Program-made: the position numbers and the translations under genes
Source of the DNA: Odontesthes bonariensis
Taxonomy: Eukaryota; Chordata; Actinopteri; Atheriniformes; Atherinopsidae
Length of the DNA: 64,000 bases
Direction of reading: 5' to 3'
NCBI RefSeq assembly: GCF_027942865.1
Contig: NC_134525.1
Location: forward strand, 936,723-1,000,722
The notes under the pieces: model-generated
Told to the model about the DNA's origin: nothing
What the model saw: only the letters and a program-made list of their open reading frames with translations
The model's database searches: none
Shown: piece by piece, positions 46,125 to 57,892 of the stretch
Layout of the letters: every line of letters starts with the position of its first letter
Numbering within the stretch: the stretch's first letter is position 1

Positions 46125-49100
46125 TCACACGGAGCCTTTGGACCTCTGTCTGAGCTTCGCCGCCACCTCGGGGAACTGCTGTGTGAACAGATGTTTTGTG
46201 TACTGCAGCTCAGGAGTTATGAGCCTCTGACACGTTGTCCTGGTCCGTCCTTCCAGCTGCGGGTTCAGGTTGTAGCCCTGAATCACAGCGGCGCCGTACT
46301 GGAACGGCTTCAGCGCTGCGTCTCTCACCCTGGACGGGTGGACCGCTCCCCCTTCTTTCAGGCAGGTGTTGGCCAGCTTGGCCTGCAGCCCCCTCAGCTC
46401 AGAGACCTCCCGCCTCATGGCCTCCTGCCCGACCAGTCGCTCCACTTTGCGCCAGAAGCTGGCGTTGAAGTGCAGGTAAATCCTCCAGTCCAAGGCGTTC
46501 CAGCGCTGGACTCTTTCTGCGGTATCTGCTGACAGCCGGTGGCGCGTGTGCTGGCTGCGACTGTTCAGCCTGAAGGAAACCACGTCCTCCAGCGACCAGC
46601 AGAGGGCGTGCCTGAGCAGGACCATGGACTCCTCAAAGTAATCGGAGATCAGGACGAGGTGGAAGTCCCGCTCTATGGTTGCTATGGCGGCGCTGGCTCT
46701 CTCATCCAGGTCCTCATCTGCCACGTTGTTGTCGAAGCCGAAGTCGAAGGCCAGGACGTTGTGCGCGTAGTGGTTGTTGCTCACTGAGGAGTTGTAGTTC
46801 CTCCAGCTGCTGTCCAAGAACCTGTCCAGGCTGGGAGTCTTCCGGAAGGCCGGGATGCTCTTGTAGTAAATGAAGATGGACTCCATCATGGCCGCCGGGT
46901 GTCTCAGAACCGAGAAGTAGAAGGCATCCTGAGGCATCACTTTAGCCACCTGAATGATAAAAAGATGAACTTGAGGTACATTTTCAACATTTCACTGCTG
47001 GCTGTTTGAAGCCAACATACTTCATGTTTGGTCTCATCAGCTGGATTTGATCTGTTTTTATGCATCAGTTTTTACATTTCAGGTGAGAAACAGAGCAGTT
47101 TGTATTAGTGTTAGTAATAACTAACTAATCAGACTTGTAATAACTAATTCATCAGACTTGTGATAACTAACTAAATAATAAGACTTGTGATAACTAAATC
47201 ATCAGACTTGTGATAATTAACTAATTAATCAGACTTGTGATAACTTGTGATAACTAATTAATCAGACTTGTGATAACTTTTGATAACTAACTAATCAGAC
47301 CTGTGATAACTTTTGATAACTAACTAATCAGACTTGTTATAACTTGTGATAACAAACTAATCAGACTTGTGATAACTTGTGATAACTAACTAATCAGACT
47401 TGTGATAACTAACTAATCAGACTTGTAATAACTAACTAATCAGACTTGTGATAACTAACTAATCAGACCTGTGATAACTAACTAATCAGACCTGTGATAA
47501 CTGACTAATCAGACTTGTGATAACTAACTAATCAGACTTGTGATAACTAACTAATCAGACTTGTAATAACTAACTAATCAGACTTGTGATAACTAACTAA
47601 TCAGACCTGTGATAACTGACTAATCAGACTTGTGATAACTTGTAATAACTAACTAATCAGACTTGTGATAACTAACTAATGAGACTTGTGATAACTAACT
47701 AATGAGACTTGTGATAACTAACTAATGAGACTTATGATAACTAACTAATGAGACTTGTGATAACTAACTAATGAGACTTATGATAACTAACTAATGAGAC
47801 TTGTGATAACTAACTAATGAGACTTGTGATAACTAACTAATGAGACTTATGATAACTAACTAATGAGACTTGTGATAACTAACTAATGAGACTTATGATA
47901 ACTAACTAATGAGACTTGTGATAACTAACTAATGAGACTTATGATAACTAACTAATGAGACTTGTGATAACTAACTAATCAGACTTGTGATAACTAACTA
48001 ATCAGACTTGTGATAACTAACTAATGAGACTTGTGATAACTAACTAATGAGACTTATGATAACTACTAATGAGACTTGTGATAACTAACTAATGAGACTT
48101 GTGATAACTAACTAATCAGACTTGTGATAACTAACTAATCAGACTTGTGATAACTAACTAATCAGACTTGTGATAACTAACTAATCAGACTTGTGATAAC
48201 TAGCTTCCGGCGTATACTGCCGTCAGGTTTGGTGCAGGAAGAAGCGTTCTCAGGAAAGAGCTCAGTGTGTTTATCTTTGTTTAGTTTATTATCTTTTTCG
48301 CTGTGCTGTTCACAGCAGAAAAGTTTTCTTTCTCTGAACTCGTGTGATTTTACGTTCAATGTGTTACTGTTAGAATGAAAAAATGACTCTAAAGTCACGT
48401 GTGAGGTTGTGCTGAAATAAAATGACACCAAACAAGTAAAAGTAACAGATTTCAAATTAAATCAAATGCAGCCAGTTCTACTCGAACCCCAGAGGGTTAA
48501 GTCCAGCGGCCCACGGCTACGTACCCGTTTGGACCCGTTTGGATCCGTTTGGACCCGTTGGACCCGTTTGGACCCGTTTGGACCCGTTTGGACCCGTTTG
48601 GACCCGTTTGGACCTGTTTGGACCTGATTAACCCTGTTTTGCTCTGATAATCTCGGCTGTAACTGACCAACTGCAGCAGACGGACCTGGATCACCTTCTG
48701 ATGCCGTTCACCTCAGACTTCCTGAACCTCATGTGGTTGCACAGGATGTGGACCCGTTTGGACCCGTTTGGACCCGTTTGGACCCGTTTGGACCCGTTTG
48801 AACCCATATGGACCCTTTGAACGCGTTTGGACCCCTTTGAACCCATTTGGACGCTCACCTCAGACTTCCTGAACCTCATGAATCTCATGGACCTGTTTGG
48901 ACCCATTTGGACCCATTTGGACCCATTTGGACCCATTTGGACCCGTATGGACTCCTTTGGACCCGTATGGACCCCTTTGAACCCGTTTGGACCCCTTTGG
49001 ACCCGTATGGACCCCTTTGGACCCGTTTGGACCCGTTTGGACCCGTTTGGACCCCTTTGAACCCGTATGGACCCCTTTGGACCCCTTTGGACCGGTATGG

Positions 49101-52100
49101 ACCCCTTTGAACCCGTTTGGACCCGTATGGACCCCTTTGAACCCGTTTGGACCCGTATGGACCCCTTTGAACCCGTTTTGACCCCTTTGGACCCGTATGG
49201 ACCCCTTTGAACCCGTTTGGACCCCTTTGAACCCGTATGGACCCCTTTGAACCCGTTTGGACCCCTTTGAACCCGTTTGGACCCGTATGGACCCCTTTGA
49301 ACCCGTTTTGACCCCTTTGGACCCGTATGGACCCCTTTGAACCCGTTTGGACCCCTTTGAACCCGTATGGACCCCTTTGAACCCGTTTGGACCCCTTTGA
49401 ACCCGTTTGGACCCCTTTGAACCCGTATGGACCCCTTTGAACCCGTTTGGACCCGTATGGACCCCTTTGAACCCGTTTGGACCCGTATGGACCCCTTTGG
49501 ACCCGTTTGGACCCGTTTGGACCCCTTTGAACCCGTATGGACCCCTTTGGACCGCTTTGGACCGGTATGGACCCCTTTGAACCCTTTGGACCCGTATGGA
49601 CCCCTTTGAACCCGTTTTGACCCCTTTGGACCCGTATGGACCCCTTTGAACCCGTTTGGACCCCTTTGAACCCGTATGGACCCCTTTGAACCCGTTTGGA
49701 CCCCTTTGGACCCCTTTGAACCCGTATGGACCCCTTTGGACCCCTTTGGACCCGTATGGACCCCTTTGAACCCGTTTGGACCCGTATGGACCCCTTTGGA
49801 CCCCTTTGGACCCGTATGGACCCCTTTGAACCCGTTTGGACCCCTTTGGACCCGTTTGGACCCCTTTGGACCCGTATGGACCCCTTTGAACCCGTTTGGA
49901 CCCCTTTAGACCCGTTTGGACCCCTTTGGACCCGTATGGACCCCTTTGAACCCGTTTGGACCCCTTTGGACCCGTATGGACCCCTTTGAACCCGTTTGGA
50001 CCCCTTTGGACCCGTATGGACCCCTTTGGACCCGTTTGGACCCCTTTGAACCCGTTTGGACCCCTTTGGACCCGTATGGACCCCTTTGAACCCGTTTGGA
50101 CCCCTTTGGACCCGTATGGACCCCTTTGGACCCGTTTGGACCCCTTTGGACCCGTATGGACCCCTTTGAACCCGTTTGGACCCCTTTAGACCCGTTTGGA
50201 CCCCTTTGGACCCGTATGGACCCCTTTGAACCCGTTTGGACCCCTTTGGACCCGTATGGACCCCTTTGAACCCGTTTGGACGCTCACCTCAGACTTCCTG
50301 AACCTCATGTGGTTGCACAGGATGTGGAAGCGTCTCCGGCTGCCGGCGCCCTCCACAAAGTGAGAGGAGAAGAAGAACGGGTAGAACAGCTGGCTGCTCT
50401 GTTTCAGCGGCAGGGCGAAGCTCAGGTTCCTGCTCTCACCGTATCGGTACAGAACGTTCAGGATGCTGCTGCTCGCTGTTTTGTGCGTCTTGAGGAAAAC
50501 GATGTGAGACTTGGGGCGGCAGGCTGCTTCGGTGTTGGCGGGTCTTTGGGTCGGGGTCCTCCATCTGGGGTCCTCATTCGCCGCCGCAGAGTTTGGGAGA
50601 GTCGGCTTGTGTTCGCTGAGCGAAGACGTCAGACTCAGGAGTCCCATCAGCTTCACACCCCTGGAAAGAGTCCCGAACAGTCAGCGTGATGGCAGGCTGC
50701 TCCGAAACATTTGTTCAGTCGTTTCAGGATTCTTTTACACGCCAAAACGAGCTTTTATGAGTTTTAAACCTGCGCTTTAAAGAAGCTGCCGGAGGAGACG
50801 ACTCCATGTCAGTTATTCTGTAAGAAACACGACTTGTGATAACTAACTAATCAGACTTATGATAAGTAACTAATCAGACTTATGATAACTAACTAATAAG
50901 ACTTGTGATAACTAGACTTATGATAACTACACTTGTGATAACTAACTAATCAGACTTATGATAACTAACTAATGAGACTTATGATAACTAACTAATCAGA
51001 CTTATGATAACTAACGAGACTTGTGATAACTAACTAATCAGACTTGTGATAACTTGTGATTACTAACTAATCACTTGTGATAACTAACTAATCAGACTTA
51101 TGATAACTAACTAATCAGACTTATGATAACTAACTAATGAGACTTGTGATAACTAACTAATCAGACTTATGATAACTAACTAATGAGACTTGTGATAACT
51201 AACTAATCAGACTTATGATAAGTAACTAATCAGACTTATGATAACTAACTAATAAGACTTGTGATAACTAGACTTGTGATAACTACACTTGTGATAACTA
51301 ATCAGACTTGTGATAACTTGTGATTACTAACTAATCACTTGTGATAACTAACTAATCAGACTTATGATAACTTGTGATTACTAACTAATCACTTGTGATA
51401 ACTAACTAATCAGACTTATGATAACTAACTAATCAGACTTATGATAACTAACTAATGAGACTTGTGATAACTAACTAATCAGACTTATGATAACTAACTA
51501 ATCAGACCTGTGATAACTAACTAATCAGACTTGTGATAACTAACTAATCAGACTTATGATAACTAACTAATCAGACTTATGATAACTAACAAGACTTGTG
51601 ATAACTAACTAATCAGACTTACAATAACTAACTAATCAGACTTATGATAACTAACTAATCAGACTTGTGATAACTAACTAATCAGACTTATTATAACTAA
51701 CTAATCAGACTTATGATAACTAACTATTGAGACTTGTGATAACTAACTAATCAGACTTATGATAACTAACTAATGAGACTGATGATAACTAACTAATCAG
51801 AGTTATGATAACTAACTAATCAGACTTATGATAACTAACTAATCAGACTTGTGATAACTAACTAATCAGACTTATTATAACTAACTAATCAGACTTATGA
51901 TAACTAACTATTGAGACTTGTGATAACTAACTAATCAGAGTTATGATAACTAACTAATCAGACTTATGATAACTAACTAATGAGACTTATGATAACTAAC
52001 TAATCAGACTGATGATAAATAACTAATCAGACTTATGATAACTAACTAATCAGACTTGTGATAACTAACTTATCAGACTTATTATAACTAGACTTGGGAT

Positions 52101-54356
52101 AACTAACTAATCCTAAACATTTGTTCAGTCGTTTCAGGATTCTTTTACACACCAAAACAAGCTTTTATGAGTTTTAAACCTGGAATTAAAGAAGCTGCTG
52201 GAGGAGACGACTCCATGTCAGTTATTCTGTAAGAAATGTGACAAAGATGCGGCTAAATTTGGTCAAAATTAAAGGCGCTCTTTATTTTCATGGCCCACTT
52301 TTAGCTCATTACAGACCGACTGGAGTCCAGTTCCACCAGCAGGAACTTTACACCGGTGGTGGGACTGTCCATCGTTGTTCTCCTGCCACAGCAAACTCAG
52401 ACAATGGATTCATTCATGCAGCAGATGGCGTCATTCAGCCCACAATATTAGTCCAAAAACAAACCTCTGATGTAGGGCTGGGCAACAATTAAAATGTTTA
52501 ATCTAATTAATTGCCTGATTTCCCTGATTAATCTCATTTGTACGCAGAATCCAAAAATGAATCCAAAAGTAGCGTATAGCTTTTAGCATTTAGCTTTATT
52601 TTAAATGTGCTGCCATATGAATGAAAGTGCCATAACATTTGTTGTGCAAACACACTTTTAACATCAGCATCTTTCTGTAGTTTTTATGTAGAAGCCTCGC
52701 TCCACTGTCTGTTTCCTTGAATGACTTGCTGCTATCAGTTGTGTGTTTTGCCTTTAAGTGATATTTTAGACTGGAACTACTACGCTGAGAAGACAATTCA
52801 ACTTGGCAGTGTTTACAGATGACTTTGGTTCTGTCGACTCCGCCGTCTGGAAGAACTTTAAGATGAAAACGGCCGAGTAAAAGTTCCGTACCCTTCTCCA
52901 TGTTTGGTGGATCCGCCGATTACTTTCTTTTCCTGTTCCACAGCAGACAGCAGCAGACTTTTACAGAATAAAAGCCTGTGAGCAGCAGACTTTTACAAAA
53001 TAAAAGCCTGTGAGAAACAGACTTTTACAAAATAAAAGCCTGTGAGAAACAGACTTTTACAAAATAAAAGCCTGTGAGAAACAGACTTTTACAAAATAAA
53101 AGCCTGTGAGCAGCAGACTTTTACAAAAATAAAAGCCTGTGAGCAACAGACTTTTACAAAATAAAAGCCTGTGAGAAACAGACTTTTACAAAATAAAAGC
53201 CTGTGAGCAGCAGACTTTTACAAAATAAAAGCCTGTGAGCAGCAGACTTTTGCAAAATAAAAGCTTGTGAGCAACAGACTTTTACAAAATAAAAGCCTGT
53301 GAGCAACAGACTTTTACAAAATAAAAGCCTGTGAGCAGCAGACTTTTACAAAATAAAAGCCTGTGAGCAACAGACTTTTACAAAATAGAACGCTGCTGCT
53401 GGAGTTTTAACCCGGACTAAGAGATCTGAACACATCACAGCAGCTTTAAAATTTTTACTCTGGCTTCCAGTCAGTCACAGAATAGATTTTAAAAGCCTGC
53501 TGATGGTTTACAATCTGTGATGTGTTCAGAGAATATAAAGCCAGCAGAGCTCTGAGATCCAAGGACTCAGGTCAGCTGGTCCAGTCCAGAGTCCAGACTA
53601 AACATGGAGAAGCAGCATTTAGCTGTTATGCTGCTAACAAGTGGAACAAACTGCCAGTGGAGATTAAACTTTCACCAAATGGAGACATTTTTAAATCCAG
53701 GTTAAAGACATTTCTGTTCTCATGTGTCTATGCATGAAATCTGCACGCTATCTTTGAACTTATGTATTTTTTTATGTATTTTTAATGCTTCTTCCACTCC
53801 CTGCTGCAATGCTTATTTTATGTAAAGCACTTTGAATTGTTTGTACATGAAATGTGCTATATAAATAAATTTGATTTGATTTGAAATAAAAGCCTGTGAG
53901 CAACAGATTTTTACAAAATAAAATAAATAATAAAACCTGCGTTAATGCACAATAAAATATTTATCGGCGTTAAATAATTAACGAGTTAACGCGATAATAA
54001 GGAGTTAACTCGCCCAGCCCTAATCTAATGACATGAGACCCTAAAATCTGAGCCTGTCTCATTCGTCTCAGTCAGACCTAAAACAGGGAAACATGTCAGT
54101 AACTCTGAGCTGGACTCTGTTCAGGGACGTTTAGACTTTCCAAAACAACACAAACGGATTCTTTCCATGAGTCACACAGGAAAATCTGCTGTTTTTAGTT
54201 AACTTCTTCAGCTGGTGAACAGAGTCGGGTCTCAGGGGTTCTGTGTTTGAGTCGCTGTGAGCTCACCTGGCGTGGCGGATGAGGAAGGTCTGAATGGTCA
54301 CGCAGACGAGCAGCAGGATGAGCAGCATCCACAGACAGTGGCGCCTCCTGGTGGAC
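46125..54356 (-). CDS. gal3st2: Galactose-3-O-sulfotransferase, gal3st2-like (3 recognised exons)
   Basis: A type II Golgi membrane enzyme transferring sulfate from PAPS to the 3-OH of galactose on glycans. Minus-strand exons: 54267-54356 (Arg-rich STRRRHCLW, then a hydrophobic signal anchor MLLILLLVCVTIQTFLI), 50288-50660 (stem and 5'-PAPS loop FLKTHKTASS) and 46125-46949 (3'-phosphate region YFSVLRHP, then the rest of the catalytic domain to the stop). Splice sites are GT-AG and phases agree. FIYYKSIPAF, CQRLITPELQY and GYNLNPQL resemble GAL3ST2 more than GAL3ST1 or GAL3ST3, but the paralogue is not certain. The start codon is either in the 54.3-kb exon (ATG before LLILLL) or in an upstream exon such as 63943-63998. 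With that exon the protein is 447 aa. Confidence 0.88.
47100..48205. repeat. 23-bp tandem array in the last intron of the gal3st2-like gene
   Basis: The unit is TGTGATAACTAACTAATCAG followed by ACT, with a TAATGAGACTTATGATAAC variant common after 47680. About 48 copies. The same unit forms a second array at 50828-52110 on the other side of an exon. Confidence 0.95.
48708..48752 (-). repeat. Copy 1 of an exon end plus splice donor
   Basis: All 45 bases match 50284-50328, the 3' end of the gal3st2-like middle exon with its GTGA donor. On the minus strand it still encodes the HMRFRKSE residues and a donor, but has no matching upstream exon part. Confidence 0.9.
48846..48880 (-). repeat. Copy 2 of an exon end plus splice donor
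   Basis: 35 bases identical to 50275-50309, including the junction of the TTTGGAC array with the exon donor (CGCTCACCTCAGACTTCC). So this copy carries both array and exon sequence. Confidence 0.9.
50705..50827. repeat. Left flank copy of the 50.8-52.1 kb array
   Basis: The segment from AAACATTTGTTCAGTCG to TTCTGTAAGAAA is repeated at 52115-52236 with few differences, bracketing the second 23-bp array. It lies just inside the intron upstream of exon 50288-50660. Confidence 0.9.
50828..52114. repeat. 23-bp tandem array (second block)
   Basis: Same family as 47100-48205 (TAACTAACTAATCAGACTT with GTGA or ATGA), but more irregular, with truncated units (ACTAGACTTGTGATAACTAC) and large repeated segments. 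About 55 units. It lies in the intron between the signal-anchor exon and the middle exon. Confidence 0.95.
52115..52236. repeat. Right flank copy of the 50.8-52.1 kb array
   Basis: Direct repeat of 50705-50827. Its continuation after GTAAGAAA differs (TGTGACAAAG against CACGACTTG), which fixes the boundary of the duplication. Confidence 0.9.
52596..52901 (-). pseudogene. BED zinc-finger fragment of a hAT transposase
   Basis: The minus-strand frame of about 101 codons starts at ATG 52901. VICKHCQVELSSQRS and SLKYHLKAKH give the C-x2-C ... H-x4-H spacing of a BED finger, the DNA-binding N terminus of many hAT transposases. The frame then degenerates. No catalytic domain remains. Confidence 0.75.
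52945..53387. repeat. 30-bp tandem array inside the hAT element
   Basis: The unit is CAGACTTTTACAAAATAAAAG followed by CCTGTGAGCAA or CCTGTGAGAAA in shorter words; about 15 copies before the L2 insertion and one more partial copy after it (53884-53930). Confidence 0.93.
53388..53883 (+). mobile_element. L2/Maui-type LINE 3' end inserted in the 30-bp array
   Basis: It encodes the C-terminal end of an L2 reverse transcriptase protein (FREYKASRALRSKDSGQLV, then AANKWNKLPVEI, then FKSRLKTFLF) and ends with GTGCTATATAAATAAATTTG and a TTGATTTGATTTG tail. AAATA flanks both ends (53383-53387 and 53884-53888), a short target duplication. Confidence 0.88.
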
Positions 54357-54539
54357 CTGCAGGGGGCGCACCACCGGCACACAGAAAAGGGCTGAAAAAC
54401 ACTCTGATGCAGTTTGATTGATGAAAACAGTTTCATAAACATGTCTTAGAAATATCGTTGAACGATAAACGTTGTTCAGAGCATATTTTGGGATGGAAAG
54501 CTTGACATTCTCCATCACTGCTGCCTCAGAGTGGACGCA

Positions 54540-56215
54540 CGAGGCCTTTTTCCACCTCTGCTATCTTTATTCTGATAACTTTGCATGATTCAAGTTTGAA
54601 AAAATGCTCTTATTTACTTTATCTTCGGCTGGCTCCTGCAGCCTCGCTCCGTTTGTGCCAAAAGCAAGTGGAGCTGCGTTTTAATAAATCAAACCAGAGT
54701 TGAGGAGTTGCAGATTCCTGGAGGAGAGGATCCAGTCACGGAGCCAGAAGTCAGACTGTGTCTGAGCAACATAACAAAAACAAAAACCGCTCACACCGTC
54801 CAACTGTTAGTCGAGTTAAAGACACGAAAGCAGGCTTAAACAGCATGAATGTCAGATGTGGAGTCAGATCCAGGATCAACCCGGAGCTTCACTCCAGATA
54901 AGGGCTGAGACAGCGAGGCGCTCAGATCAGTGGAAACCACATCAGCGTGAAGATATTTCAGGCTCAGACCATCATTCAGTGAGACTATCTGACTGATCTC
55001 ACAGTAAAGTGGGGCATGAAAGGGGAGGAGGGCGTCCACTAAGAGTCATAATATCCTCCACATCTAGAGTCTGTTAAACAAACAAGATCTAACTTTCTTT
55101 TGACTTTTATTTCCCTGCAGGCAGTCTGAACTCAACATATTTCCTGTTCTGTCTCATCAGCTTCATTTAATCTGCTAATTAACATCCAGATTTAGGTTTC
55201 AGGATACCAAGAGTTTTATCATCCTGATAATGAGGATGTAGAAGCAGCCGTCCCACTGATGGAGCCGCTGTGACAGTCAGAAGAGAGGCAGGAAACCTCC
55301 TCACGTCAGGCTTCAGCCTCAGTATTCAGGCTCAAATCAAACCAACTCTGCAAACTGTGGCTGTAACCAAGCGCAGTAGATTCTGAACACTGCTTTTCTT
55401 CTTACTCTCTATCCTCTAAAGCAGAAACTGGCCATAAAACGTCACCAGATTTAGTCTGCAGCCCTTTCATTTTTTAATGTGAAGCATCTGAGCAGGAAGA
55501 GCTGTCTTTCACTGATGGGGAATTATTATTATGAGTCTGTGTCTTCCTCCAACAATAACCTCATCGAAGGTCCTTGAATTATCTCCACCAGGACTGGATT
55601 TATATCCAGTTTCAGCTGCACAGCACGACTTCAAAAGGAAAATATCACCATCAGACTGAGACATCTTTCTTTTTATGGTCAGTTTTCTAGCTGAAGTTCT
55701 TTTGTTTCTTATTTATTCAAACATACAATATGGACTATTAAACTAAATCAGAGTTTAGTATCTCACAGATGTGTTGGGGACCTTACACCCTGAATTCAAT
55801 TGTGGATTAAACTGGACTTTATTTTGAAATTTCCAGGTGGCCAGTGGTTTGAAAATGACAGCAGTGGTCCTCAGATCGATCCCTGAGGAACTCCACATGT
55901 AACAGTTTTGTGAGTAAATATCCTTCATTTGTACAACCTGGTTTAGATGTTTAAGATAATAGGCGGTAAGGATCTTTGATGTGCCTCCATCCTGTTAGAT
56001 TTGGTATAAAAACCACCTGATGAACCAGGACTTTTACTTTGTGGGTCTGGTGATGCCACTTCCTGCCAGATAAAAAAATGTAGAGATACATATATTTTAT
56101 ATCAGATGTAGTTTTAAAACACTTTTTACTTGTTTGTTGGTGAGTTACTGTCTTTGACTATTTTTTATTGATAGAAATGTGATGATTGAGCATCATATTA
56201 ATGACATATTAACTT
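54540..56215. other. Mostly unassigned sequence upstream of the signal-anchor exon
   Basis: No host gene recognised. A minus-strand frame at 54836-55039 (67 codons) has no known motif. Near 55870-55897 the minus strand encodes CGVPQGSI, the conserved motif of L2-type reverse transcriptases, followed by a stop and GPLLS, so an old LINE fragment is likely there. Confidence 0.45.
55840..55905 (-). mobile_element. Old L2-type reverse-transcriptase fragment
   Basis: CGVPQGSI, stop, GPLLS on the minus strand matches the [14 protein letters not shown] motif of fish L2 LINEs with a nonsense change. Only this short core is recognisable. Confidence 0.45.
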
Positions 56216-56224
56216 GTTAGCTGG

Positions 56225-56985
56225 GAAGGACGCAAGCAGAAAACAGAGGAAAGCTAGCAGAGAACAGAAGGAAGCTAGCAGAGAATAGAAGGAAGCTAGA
56301 AGGAAGCTAGCAGAGAACAGAACACAGTTAGCAGAGAACATAGGGAAGCTAGCAAAGAACAGAAGGAAGTTAGCAGAGAACAGGGGGAAGCTAGCAGAGA
56401 ACAGGGGGAAGCTAGCAGAGAACAGGGGGAAGCTAGCAGAGAACAGAAGGAAGCTAGCAGAGAACAGAAGGAAGCTAGCAGAGAATAGAAGAAAGCTAGC
56501 CGAGAACAGAAGGAAGTTAGCAGAAAACAGAAGGACGCTAGCAGAGAATGGAAGGAAGCTAGCAGAGAACAGAAGGAAGTTAGCAGAGAACAGAAGGAAG
56601 TTAGCAGAGAACAGAAGGAAGCTAGCAGAGAATAGAAGAAAGCTAGCCGAGAACAGAAGGAAGTTAGCAGAAAACAGAAGGACGCTAGCAGAGAATGGAA
56701 GGAAGCTAGCAGAGAACAGAAGGAAGCTAGCAGAAAACAGAAGGACGCTAGCAGAGAATGGAAGGAAGCTAGCAGAGAACAGAAGGAAGCTAGTAGAGAA
56801 CAGAAGGAAGCTAGCAGAGAATAGAAGAAAGCTAGCCGAGAACAGAAGGAAGTTAGCAGAAAACAGAAGGACGCTAGCAGAGAATGGAAGGAAGCTAGCA
56901 GAGAACAGAAGGAAGTTAGCAGAGAACAGAAGAAAGTTAGCAGAGAACAGAAGGAAGCTAGCAGAGAACAGAAGGAAGCTACTGG
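56225..56985. repeat. 21-bp tandem array GAAGCTAGCAGAGAACAGAAG, about 36 copies
   Basis: The unit holds GCTAGC (variants GTTAGC, GCTAGCCGAG). A block with AATAGAAGAAAGCTAGCCGA and AAAACAGAAGGACGCTAGC recurs at least three times, showing higher-order duplication. Confidence 0.95.
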
Positions 56986-56989
56986 TTAA

Positions 56990-57890
56990 GGTGTCGTGTT
57001 AACTGCTGTTATTCTGAGTCACTGTGCTGTCTGATAACAGACAATAAAACAGGAAATAAGAGGCTTTATTAGGATTTCAGCTGCATTAAAATACAGTTTA
57101 TGAAAGCAGAGACAGTAGGAGAGAAGCTAACATATGTTAGCACAGCTGGATGTTAGCTAGAAAGCTAATAGCTGCCGTTCTATAGTCCTGTTATCAGTAT
57201 CAGGAGGAGATAAATATGTTTTTTGTTCATATCACCCAGAAATAACTGGAAGCTAAAAGCTGATTCATGATGTGATCATTTTTCCTTTAAATGCTTTTTA
57301 TTGCCAAAGTATTTCTTATCTGATTACTCAATGAATTGGTTGATTAGAAATAATCTGCCCTATTTAACGTAGACTGTGATGCAGATTTGAGCTGCAGGTT
57401 GTTTCTTGTCTCAACGTTCCCAGCAGAGCAACACTGACGCTGACCTCTGGGCTCTCAAATGTTGACTGCACACACGCCTTTAACATTAATGTATGTTTCA
57501 TGTATGTTAAGTGTTTGTTGGTGCAGTCTGTGGGCTTCCAAACCAAGTCCAGACTCGTTTGATCTGCTTCACATTTCCAACTTGTTTCTCTCCTCTGCCA
57601 AAGGTTCCAGGCTTCTTTTGTTTTGTGAAGTCGCACTGGAGCAACACACTGACATTTTACCAACACTATCTCATATTTGGACTCGATCAGCAGAAAAGTT
57701 CATAAAGACTCTTTTGTGTCAGCAGACATCCAGCCGGCTCCTCTCATGGGCCTCTTTCTGCTGCGCACACAAACCTTTGACCTCTCTGTGAAAGGTAAGA
57801 TGCAGCATGGAGGTTGAATTTCAGGTATTCTCCTGTTTGCACTGGACACAAATCCAGAGCCGGTGTGAGCGCAGGTCTGCGTCTCCATCA
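56990..57890. other. Unique sequence without recognised features
   Basis: Open frames on either strand (for example 57364-57666 minus and 57459-57791 plus) have no recognisable motif and no supporting splice pattern. I regard the stretch as non-coding. Confidence 0.4.
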
Positions 57891-57892
57891 GG

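Larger units (their letters stand above)
48520..50283. repeat. TTTGGACCCG/TTTGAACCCG array in the last intron of the gal3st2-like gene
   Basis: The 10-bp unit GGACCCGTTT alternates with GGACCCCTTT, GAACCCGTTT and GGACCCGTAT; 20-70 bp higher-order blocks are clear after 48950. The array runs to within a few bases of the splice donor of exon 50288-50660. Inside it lie two copies of that exon's end (48708-48752 and 48846-48880). Confidence 0.96.
52473..54022. mobile_element. hAT-type transposon remnant (1,550 bp)
   Basis: The left end TAGGGCTGGGCAAC and right end CGCCCAGCCCTA are inverted repeats. Flanks CTCTGATG (52465-52472) and ATCTAATG (54023-54030) agree at six of eight positions, consistent with an aged 8-bp hAT duplication. 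It contains a BED-finger fragment, a 30-bp array and a nested L2 LINE end. The transposase catalytic part is missing. Confidence 0.85.

Noticed and set aside
46191-46873. Plus-strand frames opposite the last gal3st2-like exon
   Set aside because: They are antisense shadows of a GC-rich conserved coding exon.
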